A stretch of DNA of 64,000 bases from Streptomyces sp. 2114.4 (GTDB lineage Bacteria; Actinomycetota; Actinomycetes; Streptomycetales; Streptomycetaceae): positions 4,650,001 to 4,714,000 of the forward strand of contig NZ_FYEY01000001.1 of NCBI RefSeq assembly GCF_900187385.1, in the 5' to 3' direction. The translations under genes were made by a program, and so were the position numbers. This document shows positions 24,784 to 31,716 of this stretch, piece by piece (the stretch's first letter is position 1; the number at the start of each line of letters is the position of its first letter). The notes under the pieces were generated by a model. That model had not been told where the DNA came from and did not search any database. It was given only the letters and a program-made list of their open reading frames with translations.

Positions 24784-25221
24784 TCAGCCGTCGCCCTCGG
24801 CGGCCTTCTCACGGCAGGCGGCACAGCGTCCGAAGATGGCGAAGTGCTTCATGTCCGTCTCGAAGCCGAACTGTCCGCGCAGCTGGGCCGTGAACGGCTC
24901 GGCCACCGACAGATCCGCCTCGATGACGTCCGAGCAGTCCCGGCAGACCAGGTGGATGTGGTGGTGGCGGTCGGCGAGGTGGTAGGTGGGGGCGCCGTGG
25001 CCGAGGTGGGCATGGCTGACCAGGCCCAGCTCTTCGAGGAGTTCCAGGGTCCGGTAGACCGTGGAGATGTTCACCCCGCCCGCGGTCTTGCGCACCTCGG
25101 TGAGGATGTCGTCAGGGGTGGCGTGCTCCAGCCTGTCCACAGCCTCCAGTACGAGCTGACGCTGGGGGGTCAGGCGGTATCCGCGCCTGCGGAGGTCGCT
25201 CTGCCAGTCGGTGGTCACCAC
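24784..25221 (-). CDS. nur: Fur-family nickel-responsive regulator Nur
   Basis: A 145-aa metalloregulator very similar, from memory, to S. coelicolor Nur, which uses nickel to repress nickel uptake and the iron superoxide dismutase gene. The N-terminal winged helix reads RRGYRLTPQRQLVLEAVDRL and ISTVYRTLELLEELGLVSHA. Metal ligands lie in the His-rich ADRHHHIHLVCRDCSDVIEA, and the C-terminal CAAC pair is present. It starts at ATG 25221 (MVTTDWQSDL). The position next to YgfZ and the nitrobindin-like gene agrees with my recollection of the S. coelicolor neighbourhood. No Nur box was identified here. Confidence 0.88.
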   Translation of the reverse strand: MVTTDWQSDLRRRGYRLTPQRQLVLEAVDRLEHATPDDILTEVRKTAGGVNISTVYRTLELLEELGLVSHAHLGHGAPTYHLADRHHHIHLVCRDCSDVIEADLSVAEPFTAQLRGQFGFETDMKHFAIFGRCAACREKAAEGDG

Positions 25222-25416
25222 ACAGCCAGTGTAGGAGGACGGACGGCGGGCGGCCGTGGGCTGGCCGCGTCAGGGCGCCTGCCGGGTGCGGTGTCAGCCA
25301 CCGTCCGTACGCCGCGTCAGCCCCCGCCCATATGCGGCGTCAGGACGACGGTCTCCCGGCCGACCGTCGTCCAGGAGTGGGGCGCCGGCGAGGAGAGCGG
25401 GGCTCTCCCGTCGTGC

Positions 25417-26004
25417 TTACGGGTTGTAGGGCGTGCCGTCAGGACGGAAGAAGGAGACCCCGTCCGGTGTGTCCTCGGGGAGGCTTTCCGCCCACTCCTT
25501 GAGGTCGGCGACCTTCTTCAGATGCGCCGACATGTACGGCCGCAGCGGCACGTCCGGGGTGGACTTCTCGCCGACCCACATCAGGTCGCTGTTGACGTAG
25601 CCGTAGAGTCGCTTGCCGCCGCTGTACGGGCCGGAGGCGGCGGTGCGGGCGATGGCGTCGGTGGCCAGGTCGATCTGCGGCTTCTGGTCGGCCAGCTCGC
25701 CGTACCAGACCTCCACCACGCCCTGGTCGCGGCACATCACGATCTCGACCTTGCGGTCCGCGTCGATGCGCCAGTAGCCGCTCTCGCTCTCCAGCGGGCG
25801 CACCTTCTTGCCCTCGGCGTCGAGCACCCAGCTGTGCGAGGTGTACTCCAGGAAGTCACGGCCGTCGTGGCTGAAGCTGACCTCCTGCCCGAAGTTGCAC
25901 TTCTCGGTGCCCGGGAATTCGGCGACGCCGGCGCCCTCCCAGTTGCCGAGGAGGAAGGCGAGCGGCACCAGGGCCGGGTTCAGGTCGGACGGGATCTCGA
26001 TCAT
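25417..26004 (-). CDS. FABP-like/nitrobindin family heme-binding protein
   Basis: A 195-aa beta-barrel protein of the nitrobindin (THAP4-like, DUF1794) family. It starts at ATG 26004 (MIEIPSDLNPALVPLAFLLG). The family GxWxGxG motif is present as GNWEGAG, and the C-terminal MSAHLKK carries a histidine suited to axial heme ligation. Nitrobindins bind ferric heme and reversibly bind or scavenge nitric oxide or peroxynitrite. No signal peptide is seen. It is upstream of nur on the same strand with a 195-nt gap that shows no other feature. Confidence 0.88.
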   Translation of the reverse strand: MIEIPSDLNPALVPLAFLLGNWEGAGVAEFPGTEKCNFGQEVSFSHDGRDFLEYTSHSWVLDAEGKKVRPLESESGYWRIDADRKVEIVMCRDQGVVEVWYGELADQKPQIDLATDAIARTAASGPYSGGKRLYGYVNSDLMWVGEKSTPDVPLRPYMSAHLKKVADLKEWAESLPEDTPDGVSFFRPDGTPYNP

Positions 26005-26112
26005 GAGAGCTCAGGCGATCTATGTGGAGGGGAACCGACAGGGGCGCGCACGGCGCTCCGTGGAGGCTGGTGGGTGGGGCTGCCACCCGCCGGGGGCTGG
26101 GGGAGCGAACGC

Positions 26113-26214
26113 TCAGCGCTGGCCCTGGTACAGCTTCTTCCAGGTCAGACCGGCGAACGAGATCACGCCGATGGCGACCAGAACCAGCAGGGTGGTGAAG
26201 AATGCCTCAAGCAC
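26113..26214 (-). CDS. Short single-span membrane protein (33 aa)
   Basis: A very small gene: GTG start 26214, stop at 26113. The translation begins MLEAFFTTLLVLVAIGVISF and ends WKKLYQGQR, one transmembrane helix of about 20 residues with a positively charged C-terminal tail, so the C-terminus should be cytoplasmic. An AGGGAG ribosome-binding site lies 8-9 nt upstream. The compact hydrophobic composition and good site argue for a real gene. It precedes the nitrobindin-like gene by about 110 nt on the same strand. Function unknown. Confidence 0.7.
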   Translation of the reverse strand: MLEAFFTTLLVLVAIGVISFAGLTWKKLYQGQR

Positions 26215-26306
26215 GAGCGCGCTCCCTGAACGGAGTGAGGGTGTAACGGACCGCCTGAGAGTCTAGTCGGCGGCGGTGACAACGGCGCTGTGAGGTCCGC
26301 CGCCCC

Positions 26307-26312
26307 TACTCT
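26307..26312 (+). promoter_or_regulatory. -10 element for a leaderless DsrE-like transcript
   Basis: TACTCT ends 6 nt before the ATG at 26319, with no ribosome-binding site between. That is the spacing of a -10 box whose start point is the ATG itself. No clear -35 is seen. Confidence 0.5.
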
Positions 26313-26318
26313 TGGCTC

Positions 26319-26684
26319 ATGGCGAAGAAGCTCGTGATCAAGGTGACGGCGGGTGCGGATGCGCCCGAGCGGTGCTCGCAGGCGTTCACGGTGGCGGCGG
26401 TGGCGGTGGCCAGCGGTGTCGAGGTGTCGCTGTGGCTGACCGGGGAATCGGTGTGGTTCGCGCTCCCGGGGCGGGCGGCGGAGTTCGAGCTGCCGCATGC
26501 GGCCCCCCTGCCGGAGCTGATCGACGGGATCCGGGCCGGTGGCGGCGCGATCACCGTCTGCACCCAGTGCGCGGCGCGGCGGGACATCGAGCAGAAGGAC
26601 CTGATCGAGGGTGCCGGGATCGCCGGTTCCCAGCTGTTCGTCAGCGAGATCATGCCGGACGACGTCCAGGCGCTGGTGTACTGA
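26319..26684 (+). CDS. DsrE-like sulfur-relay domain protein
   Basis: A 121-aa cytoplasmic protein with the DsrE/DsrF-like fold: MAKKLVIKVTAGADAPERCS, the AFTVAAVAVASGVEVSLWLT helix-strand, then the ALPGRAAEFELPHAAPLPEL loop and a cysteine in VCTQCAARRDI where active DsrE-type proteins carry their persulfide cysteine. The family moves sulfur between proteins. The gene appears leaderless. It is close to but not in an operon with the sulfurtransferase cluster 1 kb away. Confidence 0.85.
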   Translation: MAKKLVIKVTAGADAPERCSQAFTVAAVAVASGVEVSLWLTGESVWFALPGRAAEFELPHAAPLPELIDGIRAGGGAITVCTQCAARRDIEQKDLIEGAGIAGSQLFVSEIMPDDVQALVY

Positions 26685-26706
26685 GGTCCGCGGCGTCCCG
26701 GGGCGG

Positions 26707-26994
26707 CTACTGCGTGTGCTTGTCGTCGCCCCGGTCGTCCAGCTCGCGCCACCAGCGGTCGGACTCCGGGTCACCGGACTCGTCCCACCAGCGCTCCCCG
26801 GGCTCCCGGCGGTTGCCGATGATCGCCGCGACCGGCGGAATGACCATGGCGACCACACACATGCCCACCGCGGCCGGCACCGACCACAGCCGCACCACGC
26901 CCCAGGCCAGGACGAACAGCACCAGGCACACGCCCATCAGGACGAAGTACCTGCGATGGCGGCGCTGTACGGGCGACCGGCGGTGCGCGTCCAT
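26707..26994 (-). CDS. DUF3099 family membrane protein
   Basis: A 95-aa protein starting at ATG 26994 (MDAHRRSPVQRRHRRYFVLM). The basic N-terminus is followed by two membrane helices (about residues 17-37 and 41-61) and an acidic, Trp-rich C-terminus (WWDESGDPESDRWWRELDDR). This fits DUF3099, small actinobacterial membrane proteins of unknown role. It converges with the DsrE-like gene, with 22 nt between stops. Confidence 0.8.
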   Translation of the reverse strand: MDAHRRSPVQRRHRRYFVLMGVCLVLFVLAWGVVRLWSVPAAVGMCVVAMVIPPVAAIIGNRREPGERWWDESGDPESDRWWRELDDRGDDKHTQ

Positions 26995-27092
26995 AAATCC
27001 ACGGTAAGTCCGCGCGGGGCAGGACAGAAGTCGGCGGGGGAGACGCCGTTCGCGCCCGGACGGCACGCCGGACGGCACCCCGCATGGCACAA

Positions 27093-27141
27093 AAGGGCCG
27101 CACCCCGGCCAAGGCGTCCAAACCTCCGGAGTGCGGCCCTT
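27093..27141 (-). terminator. Terminator downstream of DUF1416 gene
   Basis: AAGGGCCGCAC (27093-27103) and GTGCGGCCCTT (27131-27141) form a perfect 11-bp stem with a 27-nt loop. On the minus strand the stem is followed by a TTTTG run. It lies 59 nt past the DUF1416 stop. Confidence 0.75.
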
Positions 27142-27199
27142 CCGGCCGTACGGATCGTGGCGAGGGCCCCTGTGCTACGGAGCGCGGCCACGGCGACCG

Positions 27200-27487
27200 T
27201 CAGACAGCGATGGCGACCTCCGCCAGGCCGCCCTGCTGGGCGACGACGGTGCGGTCGGCGGTGCCGCCCGGGACGAGCGCACGCAGCGTCCAGGTGCCCT
27301 CGGCCGCGTAGAAGCGGAACTGTCCGGTCGCGGAGGTGGGAACCTCGGCGGTGAACTCACCGGTGCTGTCCAGGAGGCGGACGTAACCGGTGACGGGCTC
27401 GCCGTCGCGGGTCACGCTGCCCTGGATCGTGGTCTCACCGGGCTTGATGGTCGAGGCGTCCGGGCCGCCTGCCTGTGCTCCACACAT
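27200..27487 (-). CDS. DUF1416 (SseC-like) protein
   Basis: A 95-aa protein starting at ATG 27487 (MCGAQAGGPDASTIKPGETT) with a beta-sandwich, carboxypeptidase-regulatory-like pattern (IQGSVTRDGEPVTGYVRLLD). DUF1416 proteins are encoded next to CysA/SseA-type thiosulfate sulfurtransferases across actinobacteria (SseC in M. tuberculosis), and that is the context here, 38 nt downstream on the same strand. The exact role in sulfur transfer is not known. Cys2 is conserved in the relatives I recall. Confidence 0.88.
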   Translation of the reverse strand: MCGAQAGGPDASTIKPGETTIQGSVTRDGEPVTGYVRLLDSTGEFTAEVPTSATGQFRFYAAEGTWTLRALVPGGTADRTVVAQQGGLAEVAIAV

Positions 27488-27525
27488 AGGGGTACTTCCT
27501 TGAGGGTGAGGGAGAAGCTGCTTGC

Positions 27526-28371
27526 TTACTTGTTGGCGCCGAGCTCGATCGGGACGCCGACCAGCGAGCCGTACTCGGTCCAGGAGCCGTCGTAGTTCTT
27601 GACGTTGGTCTGGCCGAGCAGCTCGTGCAGGACGAACCAGGTCAGCGCGGAGCGCTCGCCGATGCGGCAGTAGGCGATGGTGTCCTTGGCCAGGTCCACC
27701 GACTCACCCTCGTAGAGGGCCTTGAGCTCGTCGTCCGACTTGAAGGTGCCGTCGTCGTTGGCGTTCTTCGACCACGGGATGTTGCGGGCGCTGGGCACGT
27801 GGCCGGGGCGCTGCGACTGCTCCTGCGGGAGGTGCGCCGGGGCGAGCAGCTTGCCGCTGAACTCGTCGGGGGAACGCACGTCGACCAGGTTGAGGTTGTC
27901 GATCGCGGCGACGACATCGTCCCGGAAGGCGCGGATGGCGGTGTTCTGGGCCTTGGCCTTGTAGTCGGTGGCCGGACGCTGGGGAACCTCGGAGCCGTCG
28001 ACCAGGTCGCGCGAGTCCAGCTCCCACTTCTTGCGGCCGCCGTCGAGCAGCTTGACGCTGTCGTGTCCGTAGAGCTTGAAGTACCAGTAGGCGTAGGAGG
28101 CGAACCAGTTGTTGTTGCCGCCGTAGAGGACCACGGTGTCGTCGTTGGCGATGCCCTTGGCGGAGAGCAGCTTCTCGAAGCCCTCCTGGTCGACGAAGTC
28201 GCGGCGGACCGGGTCCTGGAGGTCCTGCTTCCAGTCGATCCGCACGGCGTTCTTGATGTGGTTCTTGTCGTAGGCCGAGGTGTCCTCGTCAACCTCGACG
28301 AGGACGACCTTCGGGTCCTCGAGGTGGGCCTCGACCCAGTCGGCGTCTACGAGGACGTCGCTACGGCTCAT
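27526..28371 (-). CDS. Thiosulfate sulfurtransferase (rhodanese, CysA/SseA type)
   Basis: A 281-aa double-rhodanese enzyme that moves sulfane sulfur from thiosulfate to an acceptor. It starts at ATG 28371 (MSRSDVLVDADWVEAHLEDP) with a strong GGAGGAG site. The first, inactive rhodanese domain covers about residues 1-135. The second carries the active loop AYCRIGERSA with the catalytic cysteine near residue 235, and LVDVRSPDEFSGK is the domain's CH2A-like motif. It heads the operon with DUF1416. A short cysteine-containing leader ORF begins 299 nt upstream, so expression probably responds to cysteine or sulfur supply. Confidence 0.93.
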   Translation of the reverse strand: MSRSDVLVDADWVEAHLEDPKVVLVEVDEDTSAYDKNHIKNAVRIDWKQDLQDPVRRDFVDQEGFEKLLSAKGIANDDTVVLYGGNNNWFASYAYWYFKLYGHDSVKLLDGGRKKWELDSRDLVDGSEVPQRPATDYKAKAQNTAIRAFRDDVVAAIDNLNLVDVRSPDEFSGKLLAPAHLPQEQSQRPGHVPSARNIPWSKNANDDGTFKSDDELKALYEGESVDLAKDTIAYCRIGERSALTWFVLHELLGQTNVKNYDGSWTEYGSLVGVPIELGANK

Positions 28372-28562
28372 GTTCTTCTCCTCCGGGGCAGTTACGGGGG
28401 GCGGTGGCAGAGAGGGCACGCGGGTAGGCCGGGCGGGCGCCGGTGACTTCCGGACGGGGTTCCGGGGCGGCGCTGCGCCGGGACGCGTGAGGGTGCGGCC
28501 GCAGTGGCCGGCCGGGCTGGGGACACCTGCCGGCAGGAGCCGGGAGAGGGTCGAAGAGCCCG

Positions 28563-28670
28563 TCAGACAGGGCGACAGAGCATGGCGGCGACGCGGCACA
28601 GGTCTACTGCCCGCCGCTTCGTCAGTACCGCACGTCCCCGCGGACGGAGACCGCTCAATGAGCTCTGCAT
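28563..28670 (-). CDS. Putative cysteine-containing leader peptide
   Basis: A 35-codon ORF upstream of the sulfurtransferase gene: ATG 28670, TGA ending at 28563. The peptide begins MQSSLSGLRPRGRAVLTKRR and ends AVDLCRVAAMLCRPV. The C-terminal pattern (basic residues, VDLCR, then a second Cys-Arg) is what I recognise from actinobacterial leader peptides preceding sulfur-assimilation genes, where ribosome behaviour at Cys codons tunes the downstream operon. The distance to the sulfurtransferase ATG is about 190 nt. The remaining DNA on either side (28372-28562 and 28671-28921) shows no other feature I can name. Confidence 0.75.
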   Translation of the reverse strand: MQSSLSGLRPRGRAVLTKRRAVDLCRVAAMLCRPV

Positions 28671-28921
28671 GGCACCGATCGTAGGGACGCGGAGCGGGGC
28701 GTGTCACCGGCGTGTCGAATGGCGAGACGCGTTTGTCCGCAATGTGGGATCGGTGGTGTCGCCACCTAGGGCTCACGAGCCCCGGGCGTCCGTACGCCGG
28801 TGGGGGGTCTGGCGTACGGACTCGGTCGTCTCAGGAAGTGGACGAGGGGTGGATCGGCCGGTGGATCGGCCGGCGGATCGGTGCCGGTGGGCCGGTGGGG
28901 CGGCCCGCCGCGGACGTCCGG

Positions 28922-29623
28922 TCAGCCGGGAAGCTTGACGTCCTTGCCGGCAGCGGAGATCGACAGCCCCTCGGGCGTGGTCACGACCTTCTCCAGCTTC
29001 AGGTTGCCGGGCAGCTGGTCCAGCTTCCAGTCGTGGTCGGTCTGGGAGCGCACCTTGCTCTCACAGCCCGGCAGGGCCCGGCACACCGCCGGGAGCCCGT
29101 CGGCGCGCAGCCGGACGGTGTTGCCGCCCACGATCGTGATGGAGCCGGTCACGTCCAGCGAGCTGAGGACCGGGATCTTCGGCGAGATCTTGACCTGGCC
29201 GCGGCCGCCCTTCTGCCCGCCGTAGCCGATCGTGACGCCGCCGCCCGCCGCCTGGGTCAGGTCGGCGTAGTTGATCCGGGCGTTGCCGGTCGCCGTGGCG
29301 GCGCTCTCGATCGAGGTGTAGTCGCTGGTCAGCCCGACCTCGTGGAACTGCGCCGAGAGCCGGTCGATGCGCAGCGCATGCCCCTGGGCGCGGGCCTCGA
29401 TCCCCCCGAGCTCGGCGTCCACCTCGTCGAGGCTGCGGCCGGCGACCTGGGTCAGGAACGGGAAGCCCTTGATCGAGACCTCCGGGGTCTTGTCGAGCCC
29501 CTGGCTGCTGCGGATCTTGTCCGCGGCCTTGTCCTCGACCAGGTTCACCGCCACCCGGTCGGCGGCGACGAACAGGCCGCCGAATATGACGAGGACGACC
29601 AACAGCACACGTAGTGCACGCAT
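28922..29623 (-). CDS. DUF2993/LmeA-like phospholipid-binding protein
   Basis: A 233-aa envelope protein. It starts at ATG 29623 (MRALRVLLVVLVIFGGLFVA), an uncleaved anchor or signal sequence. The DUF2993 domain includes the conserved VSIKGFPFLTQVAGRSLDEV segment and repeated amphipathic beta-strands. LmeA in mycobacteria binds phosphatidylinositol and aids lipomannan synthesis; in Streptomyces the role is unknown. A longer paralogue is at 42273-43667. It lies between the sulfur leader region and the terminator of the Q/Y-rich gene and is monocistronic. Confidence 0.85.
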   Translation of the reverse strand: MRALRVLLVVLVIFGGLFVAADRVAVNLVEDKAADKIRSSQGLDKTPEVSIKGFPFLTQVAGRSLDEVDAELGGIEARAQGHALRIDRLSAQFHEVGLTSDYTSIESAATATGNARINYADLTQAAGGGVTIGYGGQKGGRGQVKISPKIPVLSSLDVTGSITIVGGNTVRLRADGLPAVCRALPGCESKVRSQTDHDWKLDQLPGNLKLEKVVTTPEGLSISAAGKDVKLPG

Positions 29624-29724
29624 CGAACCACTTCCCCCACACCTGGGCCGGATTCCGGCCGTGTCCGTGCAGGCCCCCTGCCTGCGCTCCGGGGAGCCTA
29701 GACGACGTGGTCCGGGAAACGGCA

Positions 29725-29770
29725 GCGGCGGCCGCCGGAACGCGCCAGGGACGCTTCCGGCGGCCGCCGC
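29725..29770 (-). terminator. Strong terminator of the MoaD/membrane protein operon
   Basis: A perfect 16-bp stem: GCGGCGGCCGCCGGAA (29725-29740) with its inverse at 29755-29770, 14-nt loop. It lies 53 nt beyond the stop of the Q/Y-rich membrane protein gene. Confidence 0.75.
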
Positions 29771-29822
29771 CCGGTGCCGCTCACGGCATCGAGGGGGTCC
29801 GGGGGTCAGGGGGAGACACCCC

Positions 29823-31253
29823 CTAACCCAGCGCCCGCCCCAGGACGTACACCGCGGGCGCGGCCAGCGCCAGCGGCAGGGCCACGCCCGCCGTCAGGTG
29901 GACGAAGCGGGACGGGTAGTCGTAGCTGGCCACCCGCAGGCCGATCAGGGCACAGCCGCCGGCCGCCAGGCCCAGCAGCGCACCGGACGCGCCGAGGCCG
30001 GTCAGCTGCCCGGCCGCGATACCGGCGCCCGCGGCGGCCACCAGGCAGATGGCGATCGAGGCCGCGGAGGGCAGCGGCAGCGCACGGGCGAGGGTGGCCA
30101 CCGCGACCGCGCAGGCGCCTGCCACCACCGCCTGCGGGCTCGCCGCGAGGTGGCCGGCGGCCAACACCGCGAGCGCGGACGAGGTCAGACCGGCGGTCAG
30201 CGCGTACATCCGCTCGTCGGCGCTGCTGCGATTGCGCAGTTGCAGGACGAGGACGAGCAGGCACCACACCCCGAGCGTGCCGATGCCGACCAGCGGCGCG
30301 CTCGCGCGGTCGGTGGCGAGCAGCGCGACATCGGTGGTCAGGCCGCCCAGGAAGGCGAGCGCGATGCCCTGGCGGGCCGGCCACATGCCGTTGAGCCGGA
30401 ACCAGCCGGCGGCGGTGACGGCCTGCAGCAGCGCCACCGGTACGGCGAGCACCGGGCGGCCCAGCGACGCGGTCAGGGCCAGCAGCAGGGCGAGCCCGGC
30501 GGTCAGCGCGGCCGGCTGGATCCCGGGCGGGATGATCGGCGAGCGGCCCTCGGCGCGGGCGCGCTGGTTGGGGGCGAGTGGCGCGGAGGAGACCGACGCG
30601 GTGGAGACCGGGGCGGTGGAGACCGGCGCGCTCGCGGCCGGTGCGGGGGCGGCCGCCGGCCGGGCCTGCTGGGCCTGCTGGGGGTGTTGCGGGTGCCGGC
30701 GGGCGTACGGCTCGTCCGCCGGGCGGGCGGTCTGGTGCTGGAGGGGCAGCGGCGCGGTCTCCGCCGGGTGCGGGGCGCCGTAGCCGTCCTGACCGTGGGC
30801 CGGCCGCTGCGGCTGCGGCTGGTGTGGTTGCTGCGGCTGCCGGTGCTGCTGCGGCTGCTGCTGTCCGTAGGCGTCGTACCCGTACTGGCCGCGCCCGTAC
30901 GGGTCACGTCCGTAGGGGTCGGACCCCGGCCGGCCGCGCCCGTGCGTGCCCTGCCCGTACTGCTCGGGCCTCGGCTGCTGCTGCGCATAGGGGTCGTAGG
31001 CCTGCTGACCCTGCCCGTAGGGGGACGGCTGCCCGTGCGCCGCCTGCTGCCCGTGCGCCGCCTGCTGCCCGTGCGGCTGCTGCTGTCCGTAGGAAGCCTG
31101 TCGCTCGTACGGCGCCTGCTGCCCGTAGGGGGCCTGCGCGGACTGAGGTGCCTGCTGCCCGTAGGGAGTCTGCTGCCCGTAAGGGGCCTGCTGGGCGTAG
31201 GGGTCGTGCGGCTCGTACGGCTGCCGGTGCTGCTGCGGCTGGTTGTCGCTCAT
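29823..31253 (-). CDS. Membrane protein with long Q/Y/P-rich disordered N-terminus
   Basis: A 476-aa protein starting at ATG 31253 (MSDNQPQQHRQPYEPHDPYA). Residues 1 to about 235 are low complexity, dominated by Gln, Tyr, Pro, Gly and His with repeats of the form APYGQQ/QAAHGQQ, then an Ala/Ser/Val-rich run. About ten hydrophobic segments follow (residues ~250-476), a polytopic membrane domain I cannot assign to a family. It follows the MoaD/ThiS-like gene by 10 nt, so they form an operon. The extended tail is cytoplasmic by prediction and could drive clustering; that is inference. Confidence 0.75.
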   Translation of the reverse strand: MSDNQPQQHRQPYEPHDPYAQQAPYGQQTPYGQQAPQSAQAPYGQQAPYERQASYGQQQPHGQQAAHGQQAAHGQPSPYGQGQQAYDPYAQQQPRPEQYGQGTHGRGRPGSDPYGRDPYGRGQYGYDAYGQQQPQQHRQPQQPHQPQPQRPAHGQDGYGAPHPAETAPLPLQHQTARPADEPYARRHPQHPQQAQQARPAAAPAPAASAPVSTAPVSTASVSSAPLAPNQRARAEGRSPIIPPGIQPAALTAGLALLLALTASLGRPVLAVPVALLQAVTAAGWFRLNGMWPARQGIALAFLGGLTTDVALLATDRASAPLVGIGTLGVWCLLVLVLQLRNRSSADERMYALTAGLTSSALAVLAAGHLAASPQAVVAGACAVAVATLARALPLPSAASIAICLVAAAGAGIAAGQLTGLGASGALLGLAAGGCALIGLRVASYDYPSRFVHLTAGVALPLALAAPAVYVLGRALG

Positions 31254-31263
31254 GGTCGTGTGT

Positions 31264-31527
31264 TCACCCTCCCGCGAACGGCGGCAGGACCTCGACGGTG
31301 CCGCCCTCGGCCAGCGGCACCGCCCGGTGGTCACGGGTGCCGACCGGATCGCCGTCCACCAGGAATGAGCAGCGCAGCAGGACGCGCGCGAACTCGGGGT
31401 TCGCGGCATGCGCCGTGCGCGCCGCGTCGAGCGCTTCGGCGAGCGTCGCGGCCGCATACGGCTCCTCTGCCGTGCCGGCGGCGGCCTTGGCCGCGGCCCA
31501 GTAGCGCACGGTGCCAGTTGTTGTCAC
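31264..31527 (-). CDS. MoaD/ThiS family sulfur-carrier protein
   Basis: An 87-aa ubiquitin-like protein starting at GTG 31527 (VTTTGTVRYWAAAKAAAGTA). It ends in PPFAGG, the C-terminal Gly-Gly that becomes a thiocarboxylate in MoaD/ThiS proteins. The beta-grasp pattern VRYWAAAKAAAG...VLLRCSFLVDGDPV fits MoaD. It could serve molybdopterin synthesis or another thiocarboxylate pathway, but no moaE or thi gene is adjacent. The partner gene is the Q/Y-rich membrane protein 10 nt downstream, an unusual pairing that may be only transcriptional. Confidence 0.88.
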   Translation of the reverse strand: MTTTGTVRYWAAAKAAAGTAEEPYAAATLAEALDAARTAHAANPEFARVLLRCSFLVDGDPVGTRDHRAVPLAEGGTVEVLPPFAGG

Positions 31528-31704
31528 GGCGGCCTCTTCGTCGTGTCGGTCGGGGGACGCCCCCGTCTTGGAGGGACCCCGTCGTTGCCGCCTCCATGAT
31601 GGCCTACGCGGCGGGTGATCCGGCTCCGGGCAAGTTCTGGCAAAGGCTCCACGGCCGTGCAGGACGTACGCCGGAAATTCGATTGCCGTGGGCAAGTGTT
31701 CGCC

Positions 31705-31710
31705 TAGGCT
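31705..31710 (+). promoter_or_regulatory. -10 element of leaderless ABC exporter operon
   Basis: TAGGCT ends 6 nt before GTG 31717 with no ribosome-binding site, the layout of a leaderless transcript beginning at the start codon. Confidence 0.5.
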
Positions 31711-31716
31711 CATGTC

